Shown here one piece after another: positions 26,701 through 41,700 of a DNA stretch of 64,000 bases. A program made the translations under genes and the position numbers. Numbering within the stretch: position 1 is the stretch's first letter; every line of letters starts with the position of its first letter. The stretch spans positions 30,257,937 to 30,321,936 of the forward strand of contig NC_071334.1 of NCBI RefSeq assembly GCF_027744825.2, read 5' to 3'. The notes beneath the pieces were generated by a model. That model saw only the letters and a list, made by a program, of their open reading frames with translations. It had not been told where the DNA came from and did no database searches. Source of the DNA: Synchiropus splendidus (taxonomy: Eukaryota; Chordata; Actinopteri; Syngnathiformes; Callionymidae).

Positions 26701-29700
26701 TGTCAAGGAGTAAACAAGAGGCCAGTGAAGTATAATTAAGAGGGACGCTAACATTTTTATGATGGTTGGAGCCTGCTATTATATTCACGAGTCACATAGC
26801 AGGTGGCAAGTTATTTGTCTGTTTTTTTTATCTATAACTACTAGTTTGTGTTCATGCACTTGCAATTACTTCACTGTAGCTGTGTTCAAATATGAAGCAT
26901 GTTTTTCATGTGTGCATTATGTAATATACAGATATTGTTGTGCATCATTTTATAATTCTTCATTTTATGTTTAATGTTTGCAATCAGTTGTATCACTGCT
27001 GCAGTGTAGTGTCTGGCTCATCCACCTGCTGGATCCCAGTTTTGCCCGGGATGCTAACAGACAACGGACATCAGTTAGCTTCATCTTGCACAAGATGTGT
27101 GCGTAAGGTGTGATGTTCCACTAAGTATGGTGTACACAGTATGGTGTAGACCTCGTAAATGACTCACGATCACTATCCTCTGTTGTCTTCTTGTTCCCCT
27201 TTAGTGTTTCTTCATGGTTTATTTAACTAATTGTCTTCATCTAGCTCTTGTATAGTCGGTTGTGTGCCATGCTATGCTGGTTGTATGTTTTGCACCCCAT
27301 TTTATTAACTGAAGCTAACTTTAGTATTAATTTTAATTTAGACAAGCTTCATAACCTTTACCGATGGCATATGTTCTTTACTGGCTACTTTTTTAGTCGA
27401 CATGTTTTCAGTTTCCTCTTTCCTTTTTTAGTTCCTACGTGACTACGTTATAGTTAAACAAAAGAATGTTTTACACTTTGTCAAACACAAGTAACTATGG
27501 CATCATCACCATCCTTGCATGTCAGAGACTAAAAAGGCTATAAAGTTTGATGTCTATAACTGCTGTATGTTCCAGCATAGTATGGTTCTACAGTACAAAT
27601 TTGACACGGTAGGAAACACTGAAGAACTGTCTCCTTGCTGAAGAATAAATTCAGCAGTTTGGTGAAATTTCTGTCAAAAGAGAAAAACCAAGCTCACATT
27701 TTGTACTGAGTGGGTGGCATCACCCTTCCAGGCAGAATATCTTTTTCTCCACACAATTATTTCAGTATGTGTCATGCCTTGGTCAAGGATTGTCTGCACC
27801 TAAACTAGCATAGACGTATGACATATTTTAGTCCACATTAGGCAGCATCAACTGAAGTTTAGGAATTAACCAGCACATTTTCACTTGGTCTAAATTATCT
27901 CTATATCTCACCTGTTAACATGGATTGGGGGGACATTGCGCTCAATACAGTTTTCTCCTTAATGCACCCTGGGCTTGATACTGTTCAGCACAGTGGAAGT
28001 GTAAGATTCTCTTTCCCAGAATAAACCTCTTCATTGAAAGCGCCATGTGGCGTGGCATTTCTCATCGCCACTCTCCAAGCACACTCATCCCCACAGTGTT
28101 GATGTGTACAGTGGTGAATCGCACAACACGTGAGTTGCAAGCGCGTTTAGTTCTGTGGGGACATTAATCTTTTTGCTGCTGTGCGGCCGGTAGACACATG
28201 AAGTCACCAGGCTGTGTTTAGCTCCGTACGTTTACATAACTGTACGTGAATTGACATGTTATTGCTTCCAAAAGCGAGGCCCCAGAGCCAGCGCGACCCT
28301 GTAAAGATGTCTTGTGTACACACGTGTAAATATTCGAGAGAAGTGCAGAGAACTCCAAACACAATCTGGAGCCAGGGAATGGGTTTTACGTCTGACGACT
28401 ACCGTGATGATTTACTTGCAGCCCAGAGTCTTGCGCGTTTGCACTAAAAAACTAGCCAAGCAGATCAGCTACCCTGCGAGCTAGCCTGCTAAGTATCAGT
28501 GATGTCACTGTTTTTAGTTGGAAAGAACAGGTGCTGCATGTCCTCAAACAAGCAGACATATCTCTAGCCAGAAATGTTTGGGAGGCCGCACACAGACGAA
28601 CACACATATATACCCTTTCAGTCGGGTCAGTTGGTGCACATTAAAACCAGAACTCAGTTTGACTGACCTGCATGTGTTGCTTTCCATCTAATGATACTCT
28701 TGCGACTTATTGATTACTGCTTACCGAGCTACAGAACCACTATAGCGGAGGAAAAATCTGTGTACTAAATGGAGAAGTCTTCCCTCTCTAATGCTTTTTA
28801 AATGCTTGGCATTGATGGCATAATGACTAGGAAACTTGCATTAAGCATTCCGAAATAAAACCTACATCAACTTTCAATTGTTAACTGTAAATGAATGTTG
28901 AAATATATTTGGGGTTTTTTTTATTGTGATGTAACTTATATTGACATAATTAGTTTTAAAAGATGCTTGTCTTAAAAGTATACCTTTCTCTTGATACTCT
29001 GGAATTGCTGTGGGAATTACTTTTGAACTTTGAGGTCATAAATAATACAATTCACTCTTTAGAACTTGCAACTCTGTTCTCTTGAATCGTGCGGCAGGAA
29101 TTATAGTGGTAATTTGACATATGTTTTTTTATCCCCAAAATTTATCACACTCTTTTTTTTCCTCCACCCGGTTGTTATGTAATGTATACTTCCTGTTTTC
29201 TGCTGAAAGCCCTTATGAACCCGGAGCAGCTTGTTTCCTGATCTAGTGTAAAAGTCTTTTGAATATCATATAACTTAACGCATTCCTTTTCTGATAATTA
29301 TACATCTTCTTTCCTTCATGTTTTTTAAAAAATAGTTTCCTTATTCCTTTGTATTCTCATAAGAGGAAGTGGAGGTCTACGCTCCTTGCACCGCCTTTTT
29401 TTTGCAGCAAAGAGAAGTGAGAAGATGACTTGAGTGTTGCAGACTGCAGGGTCTCACCTTTGTACTTCTCCTAAACATGGACACTATCGAGTAAATCAGA
29501 GCTTGCAGAAGAGAGTCTTTGCTGGTGCTGCTTTTATTCTTCATTTAACCTCCAGCCACAGTCTGACTTTTCCTTCTTCTTTTTTCCTCCGCACCATGCA
29601 GTCCTCCAGCTTAAGCTCCAGCAAAGACGAACTCGAGAGGAACTGGTCAGCCAAGGGATCATGCCACGTAAGTGACCTTCCATTCATAATAACCTATAAG

Positions 29701-32700
29701 AAGAGACTTGTTTTGTGACATATTATGAATAATACTTCAGACGTACAGGAAAACGATGAATTGAAAGTAAGTTGTATAGTGGAATACGTTTGAACCAACT
29801 TTGAAGTTCATCTGGATGAGCCTGAACTGGATGCAGGTCCCATCTTTTAGGCGTTTTGCTTTGTTTTTGCGAACCATATTACATTTTCCTATTAGTTATC
29901 GACCCACTTGCTTTGAACACTAGCACCGTTGAGTAAAGTTTCGTTTTGCATCACTTTTTGCCATCAACTAGGACAGCTTCCTCTTCCTCTGTCTCCACTT
30001 CCTGTTTCAAAATTGAAAACTAGATACGACCCAAACACTCAAACAACTTCTCTAAAAGATAAATACATGGATACACACACTTCCAGTTGCCTTTATATAT
30101 ATATGTTTTTGTTGTAGTTGTATTTATTTATTTATTTATGGTTCTTAGGTTTTTGGATTCAAATCCCAATTGTTTGACTACAAAGGCAGATTTTAAAAGT
30201 TGTTCTTTACTACTCAGTAAAGAACTTTTTACTTTTGTGATTTTTATATTGTTATTGTAATCAACATTTAAACCACTACAATAGGAAAGGCAATATGAGA
30301 ACTCCACCTTTGCTTATCAGATTTGACAGCTGTGGTGTATGCATGTCTCAGTCAAGAAAAAGTAATCTCCTATAATTGAGGTGGATTATGGATCAAACTG
30401 TATAAAAGTGATGTATACACTTACAATTGTTATATGTTTATTATATGTATTTATTTAGCGAACCCAATGTTGAAAAGGGCTACCTCATAAATATGATCAA
30501 AGAATAGTATTCAAAGTTCTTAAAAAAATTTGGTGCTAATCATTTGCCATCATTGCCAAAATATGTTTTTCAGCCTTTATATTGGTATCATTCTTTGAGT
30601 GAGATGAATATCTTTTCCACTATTTTCACACTTACTCTTTTTGTATATTATGTCAGGGTTTGCTTCTGTTCATGTGTAAATCATGATTCCAGGTAATAAT
30701 TTCTGACCCTTTCTCAAATATGATTTTCTGAAGTCAATTCAGGACAGCAGTTTAAAGCACTGGTTAAAGGAAAATAAATAAGTAAATAAATAGTGAACAT
30801 CAATAGGCATTCTCTTAAGTGCAGCCAGTGCAGGGTGCTGGACCTGCAGATTACTTGTTTGCATGAAAAGTGGCAAACGGGCAGTCAGGGCAAAGTGAAA
30901 CAAAATGCATGACCTTTCATGAGTGAACGTGATACCTGGTGTGGCTCTCGCAGTTTGTGTGTCTACTGTGAAAAAAAAAACGTTGGCCCCTTGCTGCTTT
31001 CAATATTAACTCTTGCAAACAAAGTGGTTGGAATCTCTCGATCCTGCTGTTCTAAATGAGAAACAAATGTTGGCTTCAGTCAATTTATTCTATGAGTGAT
31101 TGCTTTGGAAATAATAGGTCATAAGTCATGGTTTGTTTTGAATAAAACTCACAACTATAAATTAGTCATATCCAATTCTATATTTGGATTTACAGTGAAT
31201 TCATTTGCAGTAGTATCCTGACTGACAAATGTTTTAGACACTAAATGGAGGGCATTGAAAGACAATCACTCTCACTCAAAGTGTGTCTTTGTCTAACATG
31301 TCCTAAGTGTTTTCTACTATTGTTCTGCTAAGTTGTGGGTGGTGTAGATAGCAACCAGTTGAACCTGAATGTTTGGTGGTGGCGCTGACACAAATCTCAT
31401 CCTAAAGATATTTCACTGGTCATGGCACATCAGCTGACTATTTTGTTATATCACAGCTGGTATGTAGGTCTTCTTTGAACGTCAAACGTTGTGATGCGGG
31501 GAATCCCAGCCATGCTTGCTCTGTCGTCCAGGAAACACGTACAGTCGACACCCACTGTGTCCCCACTCACACCACGGCTGTCTTACTCATCATTGCCCTC
31601 CCACTGTCCTTCCTCCCATCTGTTCGTCTTCAATAGATGAAGACAGAAACTGTGATGAAAGTTTAACAGCAATCCACATGCACATCGATTTGTTCACTGC
31701 GATTGGAACTTTTGCTGGTGATTTTACTTTTTTCTGTATTTACAGGGCTGAAGATTTGATTTTTTTTTGTCCACTTTCTATTCTGTAGTTCATCATTTTG
31801 AGACTGTATATCAAACAGACTAACTGATTTACCTTTACTGTATAAACACTGGACACACACTTAACACACACAGACGCCTGAAATTCCTATTGAGCAACAG
31901 TCCATCCATCAGTCTGCACGCTGTTCCATCCCCTTTTGACATCCAATCCAGTCGATTAGTCATCAAGAATTGATGTTCCTCAGACTCACATTAGAAAGCA
32001 TTTCCACGAAGGGCTACTTTAAAAATAAGACCTGACTGGTAGCATTGTCGTCTTTGAATGTGAACGCAACACGATACATGAATTTCACCGAGAGATTTTA
32101 GTTAATGAAACACGGTAGAGTGTGTGGCGCTGCCTCAGTCTCCCAGTAGATAACCGAGGTAGCTCAAGTAGATGAAAAAAAAAACAAACGTATTAATTCT
32201 AATAACATTGGTATTTCTTACTTTGAATGGTGCATATTCATATTTATCCCCCGTGGTTTGTGTCGACGTAACTTAAGTACTCCAATTAAATTAAATTAAG
32301 TGTTTTAGGGACATCTACTGAGCAGTGCCTTTTTCACTTGCCATTCTTTCCTATTTTAACCCAAAATTGACAATAAATTTTTTTTTTTTTTTTTTTTTTT
32401 AGGTAATTGTTTGCATGGAGAGCCTCATTCTTTGGTGCCACTCTTTTTTTGTGTCACAACAACACTATAAACACAACTCTTTTGAGAAACAAAAATAAAA
32501 ATTTGGCTGATGAAATATTAACATTCTGACAGTTGTGTGAGCATATACATAATTTATACACCTCTTCACATCTGCATTAGATGTGCTGTAGTTTATCCAA
32601 CTCCTTACAAACACATTTGGATTCCACAAGAGTGCAAGGCTATTTTTCTTATTATCAGAAACAGCGGCAAGTTGAAGAAGAGGAAGGAACGGGAATTATG

Positions 32701-35700
32701 TTGTGCTTGCTATTGGTTCGATCTTTTCCATTTCTTAGAAACCGTAATTTCAACATGTGTACCTGCAGCTGCAACTGAGAGGCTACAGCTGCTGCCTGAG
32801 TGTCAGAACACACGGAGCTCTCGCTAGTTATTGGCGCTGTATCAAACGGGACGATGATGCAAAGTCAATTGTTACTTCTGAAGTTGAAAAGTGGTGTTGT
32901 GGTCATTTGCTGGCGGAAGCTGCCTCGTCACTATGTGGTTGAGAATAGCTGCAACACCGGCCTTCTTATCTTGTTTGTTTTAGTCCTCCTTCCTTTTTAA
33001 CTGTCTGCTTTTGCACAGTCACTATCCCAAAGTATCAGTCGCATTTGAACGTCTTGCTTTTTTCCCACCTCCTAATACAGCTCTAAAGAGCCCGGCAGCT
33101 TTCCATGAACAGCGGCGCAGTCTGGAAAGAGCAAGGGTGAGTGCTTTGATTGGGTTTCATTTCATATTTGAACACTGGCAAAATCGGATAATGGATTAGT
33201 GCATTCATTGTCATGAAATGCAATTAATGACATGGTATTTAAATATTTGGTAACAGGTGAATTGTGGTTAACATCTGACGTGTCAATATTTCATGCTCTG
33301 ACCAGACTGAAGACTATCTCAAGAGGAAGATCCGGAGTCGTCCGGAGCGATCAGAATTGGTCAGGATGCACATTCTGGAGGGTGAGTTTCTCTATCTCTC
33401 TGCACACTGTCACACAAAACATCACACAAGCTGTTTTTTTATTAATAAATTTAATCTAATTTAAGTGATGTTAAAAAAAGTACTTAAACAATAGTGTGAT
33501 TTTTTTGTTCACATTGGCATTTATTTCTGTGCATTCTCATGGAACATTATTAAGTTACTTTTTGCCATGAGCAACAACACATTTCTTAAGTCTGTTTCAT
33601 TCATTTGATTGAATGCATTGTTTCAATAAGACTGTTCAATAAGACTGAAGTTGTAATATGTAATAGATTGCTCTTTTAAAATTGCAAATGCTGAAAAACA
33701 AAAGCATTCAGTGAATCTGAAACAAGCTCCACGAGACTGCAGTTGAAAACCTGGCAACCCAGAAATCTAGCAACACGCGGCAAAGCAACGGTCAACAAGT
33801 CTAGGTGATGGGGGGACCCTCAACATTATGACCAGGGTTGGCTGCAGTGCTTTATTCTTCCAGTGATTTACGTTTTTTTCTTTGTAGTGTTCAGTAGTTC
33901 TGCAACAATTTGCTATTCATGTCAATGCATCAAGTCATCTGATGTCAATATTTAGGTCAGGCTTGTTTATATGTTACTTGAATCAGATTTGGTGTTGGTC
34001 ATTCTATTGAATAATGTATTGCTTGTGTTTAGTGAATAATGCAGAAAGCAAATTTGCATGCAGAATCACAACATAACACTACAATGTCGAAATAAAGTCA
34101 AAATTCAAGTCAAGTCAAATTTGTCCCTGAATCGTTCACCCCTACTTTGCACCCCCTCCGTGTTCTTGTCGGGTTGAATTTCAATTTCAATTGAGGATTG
34201 TTCAATCAAAATACAGCCTGTGAGATTAGGTCAATAGAAATAACTTTAAAAAGGAAGTATGAACAGTGAAGTCAGATCATTTTCTGAGAACAAGAAACCA
34301 GTGTGTGTGTGTGAGAGAGACTTCTGCTAAAGGTCACGTCAGGTTGCTGTAGATTGACCATTTAGATAGGAAATTGTATTTTCCTTAGTGTAATTAACAA
34401 TTATTATGGCTTTAATGAAACAACAACAGACACCATGCTGTTGGTGAAAATGTGGTAAAGTACTTGTGTAACTCTGAGCTCTGCCACCCACAGAAACCTC
34501 GGCTGAGCCGTCCCTGCAAGCCAAGCAGCTTCAGCTCAAAAGGGCTCGACTGGCCGATGACCTCAATGACAAGATCTCGCACAGACCTGGCCCAATCGAG
34601 CTAGTTCATAAGAACATCTTGTCTGTCACAATCCCGTTGCAACACTCACCACTGGGTAACTACTCCATCATCATGACAGCACACTGATCAATGCATTTCC
34701 CTTCAAGTAGTTTGTGTGTAAATTTCCCCCACCATTTTCTCCTGAAATCTCTCTGATGTTTGTCATATTCCGAATTTTTATCATCTGATTTATAATCTTT
34801 TGATCTGCTATATTATTCTCCAATCGTCATCTGCTTCTGTCCCTGTCTTCGGTGCTCTTTTAAAAATGAATCTTTAAATGTTTTTTGATATTATTAGCTT
34901 GATTTGTTGTTCATATCTAGCTTGTTCTGTAGCCATAGTCAGAACTTGAAAATACATGATCCTTATTCTGAAAATACTGGTGATCAGTACATTAATATGT
35001 ATTGATTGTGCGTACTAGTCAACGTTCAGCTTTCTTGTTGAAAAGAAGGGTCACAACTAGGTTGCATTGCTTCCACATATTTCATTCAATCTCTATGTAA
35101 TTTCAGGGTGTTTCTGTTCCTCTAGCACTCCATCAAAGAGTGCAACACCATTGCAACACCTATCAAGTGTGAAGCAACAGAACTTCAGTGTCCCAACCAC
35201 CAGATTTAGACAGATACGTGTTCTGAAACAGCCTTGCTCATGTGGTGTTATATAACTTCCCTAAAATCAGTCACTGTTGTTGAGCAAACATGCATGCAGG
35301 TCTGCTGGTCAACAATGTTCAGTGTCCCAGAGGGAATGACACGACGTTCGTGTCTGACGATGGTCTGCTCCGACACAGAATCTCCGAATGGAGCGGGAGG
35401 CGAGAGCTCATCCCTGGATGAGGACAGCAGTGATGCTCTGTCGCCGGAGCAGTTGAACAATCATGACTCTCCGCTCAGTGCTGCCCCACAGCTGTCACCA
35501 TCAGAGGCTCTGGTCCAGAATGGTTCTGCCTCCCCCACACAGGTATAATCCTCTCCATGTTAACTTCCTCAACAAAATAGGATCACTCTTTGTTTCAATA
35601 AGTTTAATGTTACATTAATAGGAAGTTAAGAAGATGTTTCCGCATGTAACAGAATTTGTGTATCAGTGATTGTGCTATATCTGGCCTGAAGCGAAAGCTG

Positions 35701-38700
35701 TAGCCTGCTGTCTTTTGGTGTATTTCTCGTCACGACTTTGCGTGGGAAGGCAACCATCAGTTGACTATCAAACTGCTCCACATCATGTCCTCTTTCTTTG
35801 TACTTTGTATTTTAGCATTTAGAACATAAACAGGCTTATTAATGCACATGGGCAGTTTAGGTTGGTCTGGGATGTGACTTCAGATCTTCTGATTGGCAGT
35901 CTGAATCTGAGATATTTCACATATGTAGTATATGTAGCGTATAGAGTGCTGCCATTGACCACTCAGGGTTCCTGTTCTGGACCCGGTCCACTGCCAAAAT
36001 GTTGAACAAAGACATCAGAATTTGTCTTGTGGCTGTGAGCTACAGTGCTGCAAATAGTACACGCAGCTGCTTGAAGCACCACAGACCAAAAAACAAGCTG
36101 GTTTTGGTGGCTAAATCGTGACCTGCTAAAGCAGCGATAGCTTTATTGCCACTCTTTCTCAATGGGCTGTCCACATCTGTGGTTAACTGGTTTAGCAACA
36201 GCACACAAGCATTTCCCATCCAAAGGAGCGAGAGGTTTTAGCAGTTGGAATCAGGTGCTGCATAGTTAAGCATGAAAAGGAATCAACTAAAAAGAGTACG
36301 TCTTGTCTCAGTTTCTGTCGCAGCCACCTCCGCCACCTCCTGCTCCACCTCCCCCTCCACAGATAAACGACTCTGACTCACCACCGCCACTGAAATTAAC
36401 TAACGGGGCATCGGGAATTTCCATCACTGCCCGCCCGTCTTCTGGACATTTTAAGGTGATGAAACACTACATTTTTTATGAAAAGTTTCTCACAAATTAT
36501 CTTTTTTTTTTGCCAAAAATTGCGTTTTTTTTAATCCAATTTTCATGTATTCTGTCCACAGGCCAAGTCGAGTTCAGATCGTTCTTCACATAGATCTAAG
36601 AAGCCAAAGGACAGCAAACCCAAGGTCAGCATGAACCCATTAGCCCTTATTTCACTTGTAAATATTTAGCTCCTAATTCTATGTACACAGTTCATCTGTG
36701 ACTGTTTTCACTGCGCTTAAATATGATGTGAAGGTTATATTTGCACGATGGAGACAAATAATTTCCTGCCCATTTCATATTTAGCAAATATTTAGCAGTG
36801 GAAGATTGTAGCATTCATCTTCTAAAAGCTGAAGTTGGTCAACGGCTTGTGAGCTGGTCAACCACACGTCAGCTGGGTAGCAAGGCACCTGGCACAATAA
36901 TAAAACCATCAAACAAAAAGCCATGTTCTGACCAAGTGTCCAACAGGTTGCATAATATAGCAGTTTATGTGTCCTGCATCGCTATTGTACACATTTAGTT
37001 TTGACTGCTGAGGTTCGCCCCACAGCCATCATATTTGTGACTTTACTAAAGCAGCTAACTTGCATCTATGTGAATGAGTTATGTTTCAAAAACTGCATTT
37101 TGAAAGGCAGAACATGGCACATGTTGAAGTGATTCATCATTTGCAAGCTCCGGAGAACTCAATTGTCTGATATTATACCTAACATTTGCTACAACTTGAT
37201 AAGATTATAGTATTGCTGCGGCCACCTGCTATGGCACTAAATAACTCCATTTCATTGTATGTTATTCAATTTTTGTACAAGATAGATATTAAACTCTGTA
37301 CCAGATGACAATATAATGAGGTTCATTATCTTGAGATGGAAATATGATGTTAATCGGGCCGTTAATGGCCCACAAAAATGAAACCAACTGAACAAAAATG
37401 GGGAATTTTGTGTGAGGCTGAACATTTCTGCTGTAGAATGATTGTGCTACGTTATTTTAATGGTTCAGGAGCTCAAAGGAGATAAGTGAGGTGTAACGTA
37501 GGCTTGTGTTGTGTGACCACAGGTGAAGAAGCTGAAGTACCACCAGTACATCCCACCGGACCAGAAGGCTGACAAAGAACGTCCACCTCAGATGGACTCG
37601 TCCTATGCCAAGCTTCTTCAGCAGCAGCAGCTTTTCTTGCAGCTGCAGATCCTGAACCAGCAACAACAGCACTACAACTACCACACCATCCTGCCTGCTC
37701 CACCAAAGTGAGTGTGTAGTATGTGAGAAGCTCGGATGCTGAGCATTCTTTACACTTCCTTTTTCCACTCAGTGGTCATTTCTGTTGTAGACATTTCAGT
37801 TCCTTCTGCTGTGGTTTGTTTGTTCTGCATCAGTGGTTCACTTTAGGTACAATTCGAAGAAATCTGGCACCCACATATGTCATGGTGGCTAATAGTTATT
37901 AAGTATTTCGGTTTTTTTCTCTTCAAACGTTTTCAGGCCATCAAGCGAGCAGCCTCCGACCCCCAACTCTGGCCCTTCCCCCTCGCGCTGTGTTCCCCCC
38001 ACAACCACGTCGGCTCCTACTACTCAAGGCACAACCACCAGACAGAGTCAAAGTGCCGCAGGTGGAGCCAAACCTGGGACTTTACCTGCCAACCTGGATG
38101 AGTTTAAAGTAAATTTGAACATACTTACAATAGCAGATTATGCATTCTTGTCTCCATTTGCCTCAATTTCTGTTTCAATTCAATAATGATATTTTAAACT
38201 GTTGAGTCAAAATATGATATATGGCAAGCTGAACAGGGACTTAAAAGATGGCCTTTGGATAGATTTTCTTTCAATAATGTTGTTCTGTTTTTATCCTCAA
38301 GGTGGCAGAGTTGAAGCAGGAGCTTAAATTGCGTGGCCTCACTGTCTCTGGCACTAAGAACGACCTCATTGAGAGGCTCCGCAACTACCAAGAGCAAAAC
38401 GGCAACTCCTCAGCTGCGCTGAAAAATGGCATTTCCAATCCGGCAGCCACTGCAAACGCACCTACTTCCTCTCCGACCACAGCCACCACCCCAGACCACA
38501 CACCAGGAGACGGGAGCCTCAAGATATCCCTCTCCTCTCTGGGTCAGGCTGTTCCAGGACGGGTCATGCGCTTTGGCAGCACCAGTTCTAGTCCTCCTGT
38601 GTCGCCCAGTCCGTCTGAGCGGTCCCTGGCAGGGATGAGTCCAGATGAAACCAGCTGTAATGGCGACCTGTTTGGAGAAATGGTAAGATCTAAAAACATT

Positions 38701-41700
38701 CTCCTCAGTTCAGAGGTCACCAACTGGTCCCAGAGAGTCTCCATGTATCCCATCAGGAGTACATCTGAGCAACATCTGGGCTGCCTCGATTCTTACACAT
38801 GTCATGCTGTTGTAATGATATTTTATTCGTGATTTAACATTTTAAAAAGGTGTTTTCAGCACAAAACTGAAAATTCATTACACAAAAAGTAAGAGTCGAC
38901 GCCAATCGCCAATGTTTGTTTGTAAACATAATGAATCAAAAACCTTTTATTTCAATGAAACTTTCAGGGTTTGGTCAAAAGTAACTTAGCAGTGATTCGA
39001 TTTGGATGACGTTTGGCTTTACTGACCTCCATCTGTACCTGCCTGGTAAATGAAGAGTGGTTAAGCTGTCTCACCCCAAAACTGACAGATACACATATTC
39101 TATGTTGTACTTTTGAGACCCTTATTCTAATTTGAGCTTGTCGGTTTCATAATGTTCCTGACTCTTCCTCTTCTAGGTGAGCTCTCCCCTCACCCAGCTC
39201 ACCCTCCATCCTTCCCCGCAGCACCCACCAAACGTCTCGCCACTTTCACAAGCATCACAGATCAAAGAAGAGTCCCAATACTCATGCGGCTTGTCTCGCT
39301 CCTCCTGTTCCTCACTCCAGCCGGTGGAGTCCTTGGACAAAGACCAGATGCTCCAGGAGAAGGACAAACAGATCGAAGAGCTGACCAAGATGCTGAAGCA
39401 GAAACAGAGGCTAGTGGAGACCCTGAGGTCCCAGCTGGAGCAAGGCAAAGTCGGCGTCGTGGTAACGGGAGAGGTCAGAGAAAACCCCCCTCTCATCCCT
39501 AATGGAGTAACTGTGAAGGTAAAGCAGGAGATGGAGCCAGAGGAAAGGATGGAGGGGGTGGCAGAGGAGGCCCAGACTAAAAAAGCCAGCCAACCCATGC
39601 AGTGCTCTCAGGAGACGCTGCTGCGCCTGCAGCAGATCCACCGGCTGCAGCTCCAACAAGCGGAGCAGCAAAAACAGCAGAAACCTGCTGAGAACCAGTC
39701 CGACCTGCAACAGAAGCAGCAGCAACAGAAGAAAGAGGCTCAAATCCTGCTTCAGCAGCAGCAGCTCCAGCAGCTCATCATCCAGCAGACACAGCAGAAG
39801 CAGCTCCAGGCCCAGCAGAAGCTCATACAGCACAAACTGGCCCAGCAGAAACTCAAAGGACAAATCCAAACGCCACAGAAAAACCACATGCAGCAGAAGC
39901 AGGCTCCGATGCTGAACCAGAAACTTGTAGTCAACCAAGCTCAGCAGAGGAAGCAGCTGAAGGCTCAGCACCAGAAGCAGCAGCAGGCACTGGCTACGCA
40001 GCAGGTGCTGACCCGAGCAGAACTACTTCATAAACTGTCCAAAAGTCCAAATATTAATTCGTTCTTTGTGCTTCTAGCTCACGTCAGTCTTCATCAATCA
40101 GCAGAACAGCTCCCAGGTCCAAACTCAGGCCATCTCGCTGGACCTCCTCAAGGCCAACGGTACACCAACCCTGGTCACAGACAGCAATGGAAACCACTAT
40201 TTGATCGCCCTCACCAGTCCGACCGCAGACAGGCAGAACCGAACGTCCCCAGCAGCCAAATGCAACGGGCGTGTCACCCTGCAGGTAGCTACAAACAAAC
40301 TGGTAAAATGGGTTTCCCCTTCTCACAATTGTTCCTCACTATCTTTTCTCCTTCAGAGAATCCAGTCGAGTCCCAGCAAACTGCCCAGCATGAACGGCCA
40401 GTCACAGGAGACGAAAGAGGCGGAGCCTGTCAGTCAACCAATCAAAAAGGTAGAGACGAATTGTTGTTGTTGCGACTTTGTTTTCTGTTTGTTATTTTTG
40501 TTGTTGTATTTGTTATGAATAATGTTTTGCCTGGTCCTACATGCATCCTTGCTGATTCTTTAGTGTAACTATTATCACAGATGTTTTAGATAAAGAGTGA
40601 CCTTTAAAGTGAAATAGTACTGATTGATCTAACATGGTTTCACTTCTTTTATCTCTTCTGCAGTTAATTCATCTCTATTTTTTTCCAATCTTTAAAAAGA
40701 CAAGAGTGTTTTGATGGATCACTTCAATTTGGATTTTATTGCTTTGGATTTTATTGTTATTTAGTGAAAGAACTGAAAAGTCAAGAGGTAGTTTGGTGGG
40801 AACATATGATGCAATGTATCTATCTAAAAGTATAAGTATAAAGTATAACTGAAACCACAATCCACATTTTAACCATGATTTTTAAAAACAATGTGTTGGC
40901 GATGATTCTCAATGAAAATAAGGAATATTCCCACCAAATTCTCATATTAAAACGACCAAAGAAGCTAAGTAACAGTTGCACCACTCTCCCTCCAGGGACC
41001 GAAGACAAGTCTGCACTTGGACACTAACGGAGCCCCCCAGTCCAGCCCGGTGGTCAGCGCTCCTCCGAGCCTGCAGCCGTTCTTCGATGACACATCGATT
41101 GACGGCGAAAGCCAAAACAACATCGCCTCTCCTCTCAAGGTAACGCGCACTCATCCACCGCGCCTCGCTCTCATCACCACTTCATTCCTGCCACTCCTCC
41201 ATACTGACCTTCTCCCTGTTTCTCGTCTCATCACTCCATCCTGGCAGAGAGAGGAGGTGTGTCCGCCTTATGACCGGCACACACTGTTCACCCCTCCCTC
41301 TCCCAGACCCAACACCTCCCTCCCTTCTCAACGCTCCGAAGTACGTCCTCTTTCTCTCTGTGATTTTGGCTGTCTGTCGCACTTTGCTTTGAGTCGCTCC
41401 TCTGGCTCTGTATTTGTTGTCTTCCATGTTTCCAGGTAAACTAGAATTTGAGCAGGACGTTCTATAAGTTACTCATTTCTCTGTTCCAAATATGAATGCG
41501 TGGCGCACTCATTTTATTTGACATGAATTAATTTCTTTTTTTTTTTGTTGCCTAATTGATAATAATGTGACCTTATAATATGAAAATATTTTTTTACTGA
41601 ATTAAAAGAAATTTGGTCTTTCAGCTTGTTATCATCATGTTTTCATTTTTCAATTACCAAAAACATTTGACTTCAGAGAAAAATAAAGCTAGATTATCAT

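Larger units (their letters stand above)
12524..29601 (+). other. mrtfa intron 2 (long-form transcript)
   Basis: A 17-kb intron between exon 2 (ends 12523) and the RPEL1 exon (starts 29602). It contains the alternative first exon at 25752, an exon-like segment at 15602, an hAT-like end near 13935, a CA-flanked dispersed repeat at 14096, a GT microsatellite at 23952, a G homopolymer run near 22434, and a dispersed repeat at 24500. Between them the sequence is AT-rich and I recognise no further gene. Confidence 0.6.

Noticed and set aside
39411..39971. Long minus-strand open frame rich in leucine
   Set aside because: It is the complement of the CAG/CTG-rich glutamine exon of mrtfa; no splice sites or start context, and the plus strand is clearly coding.
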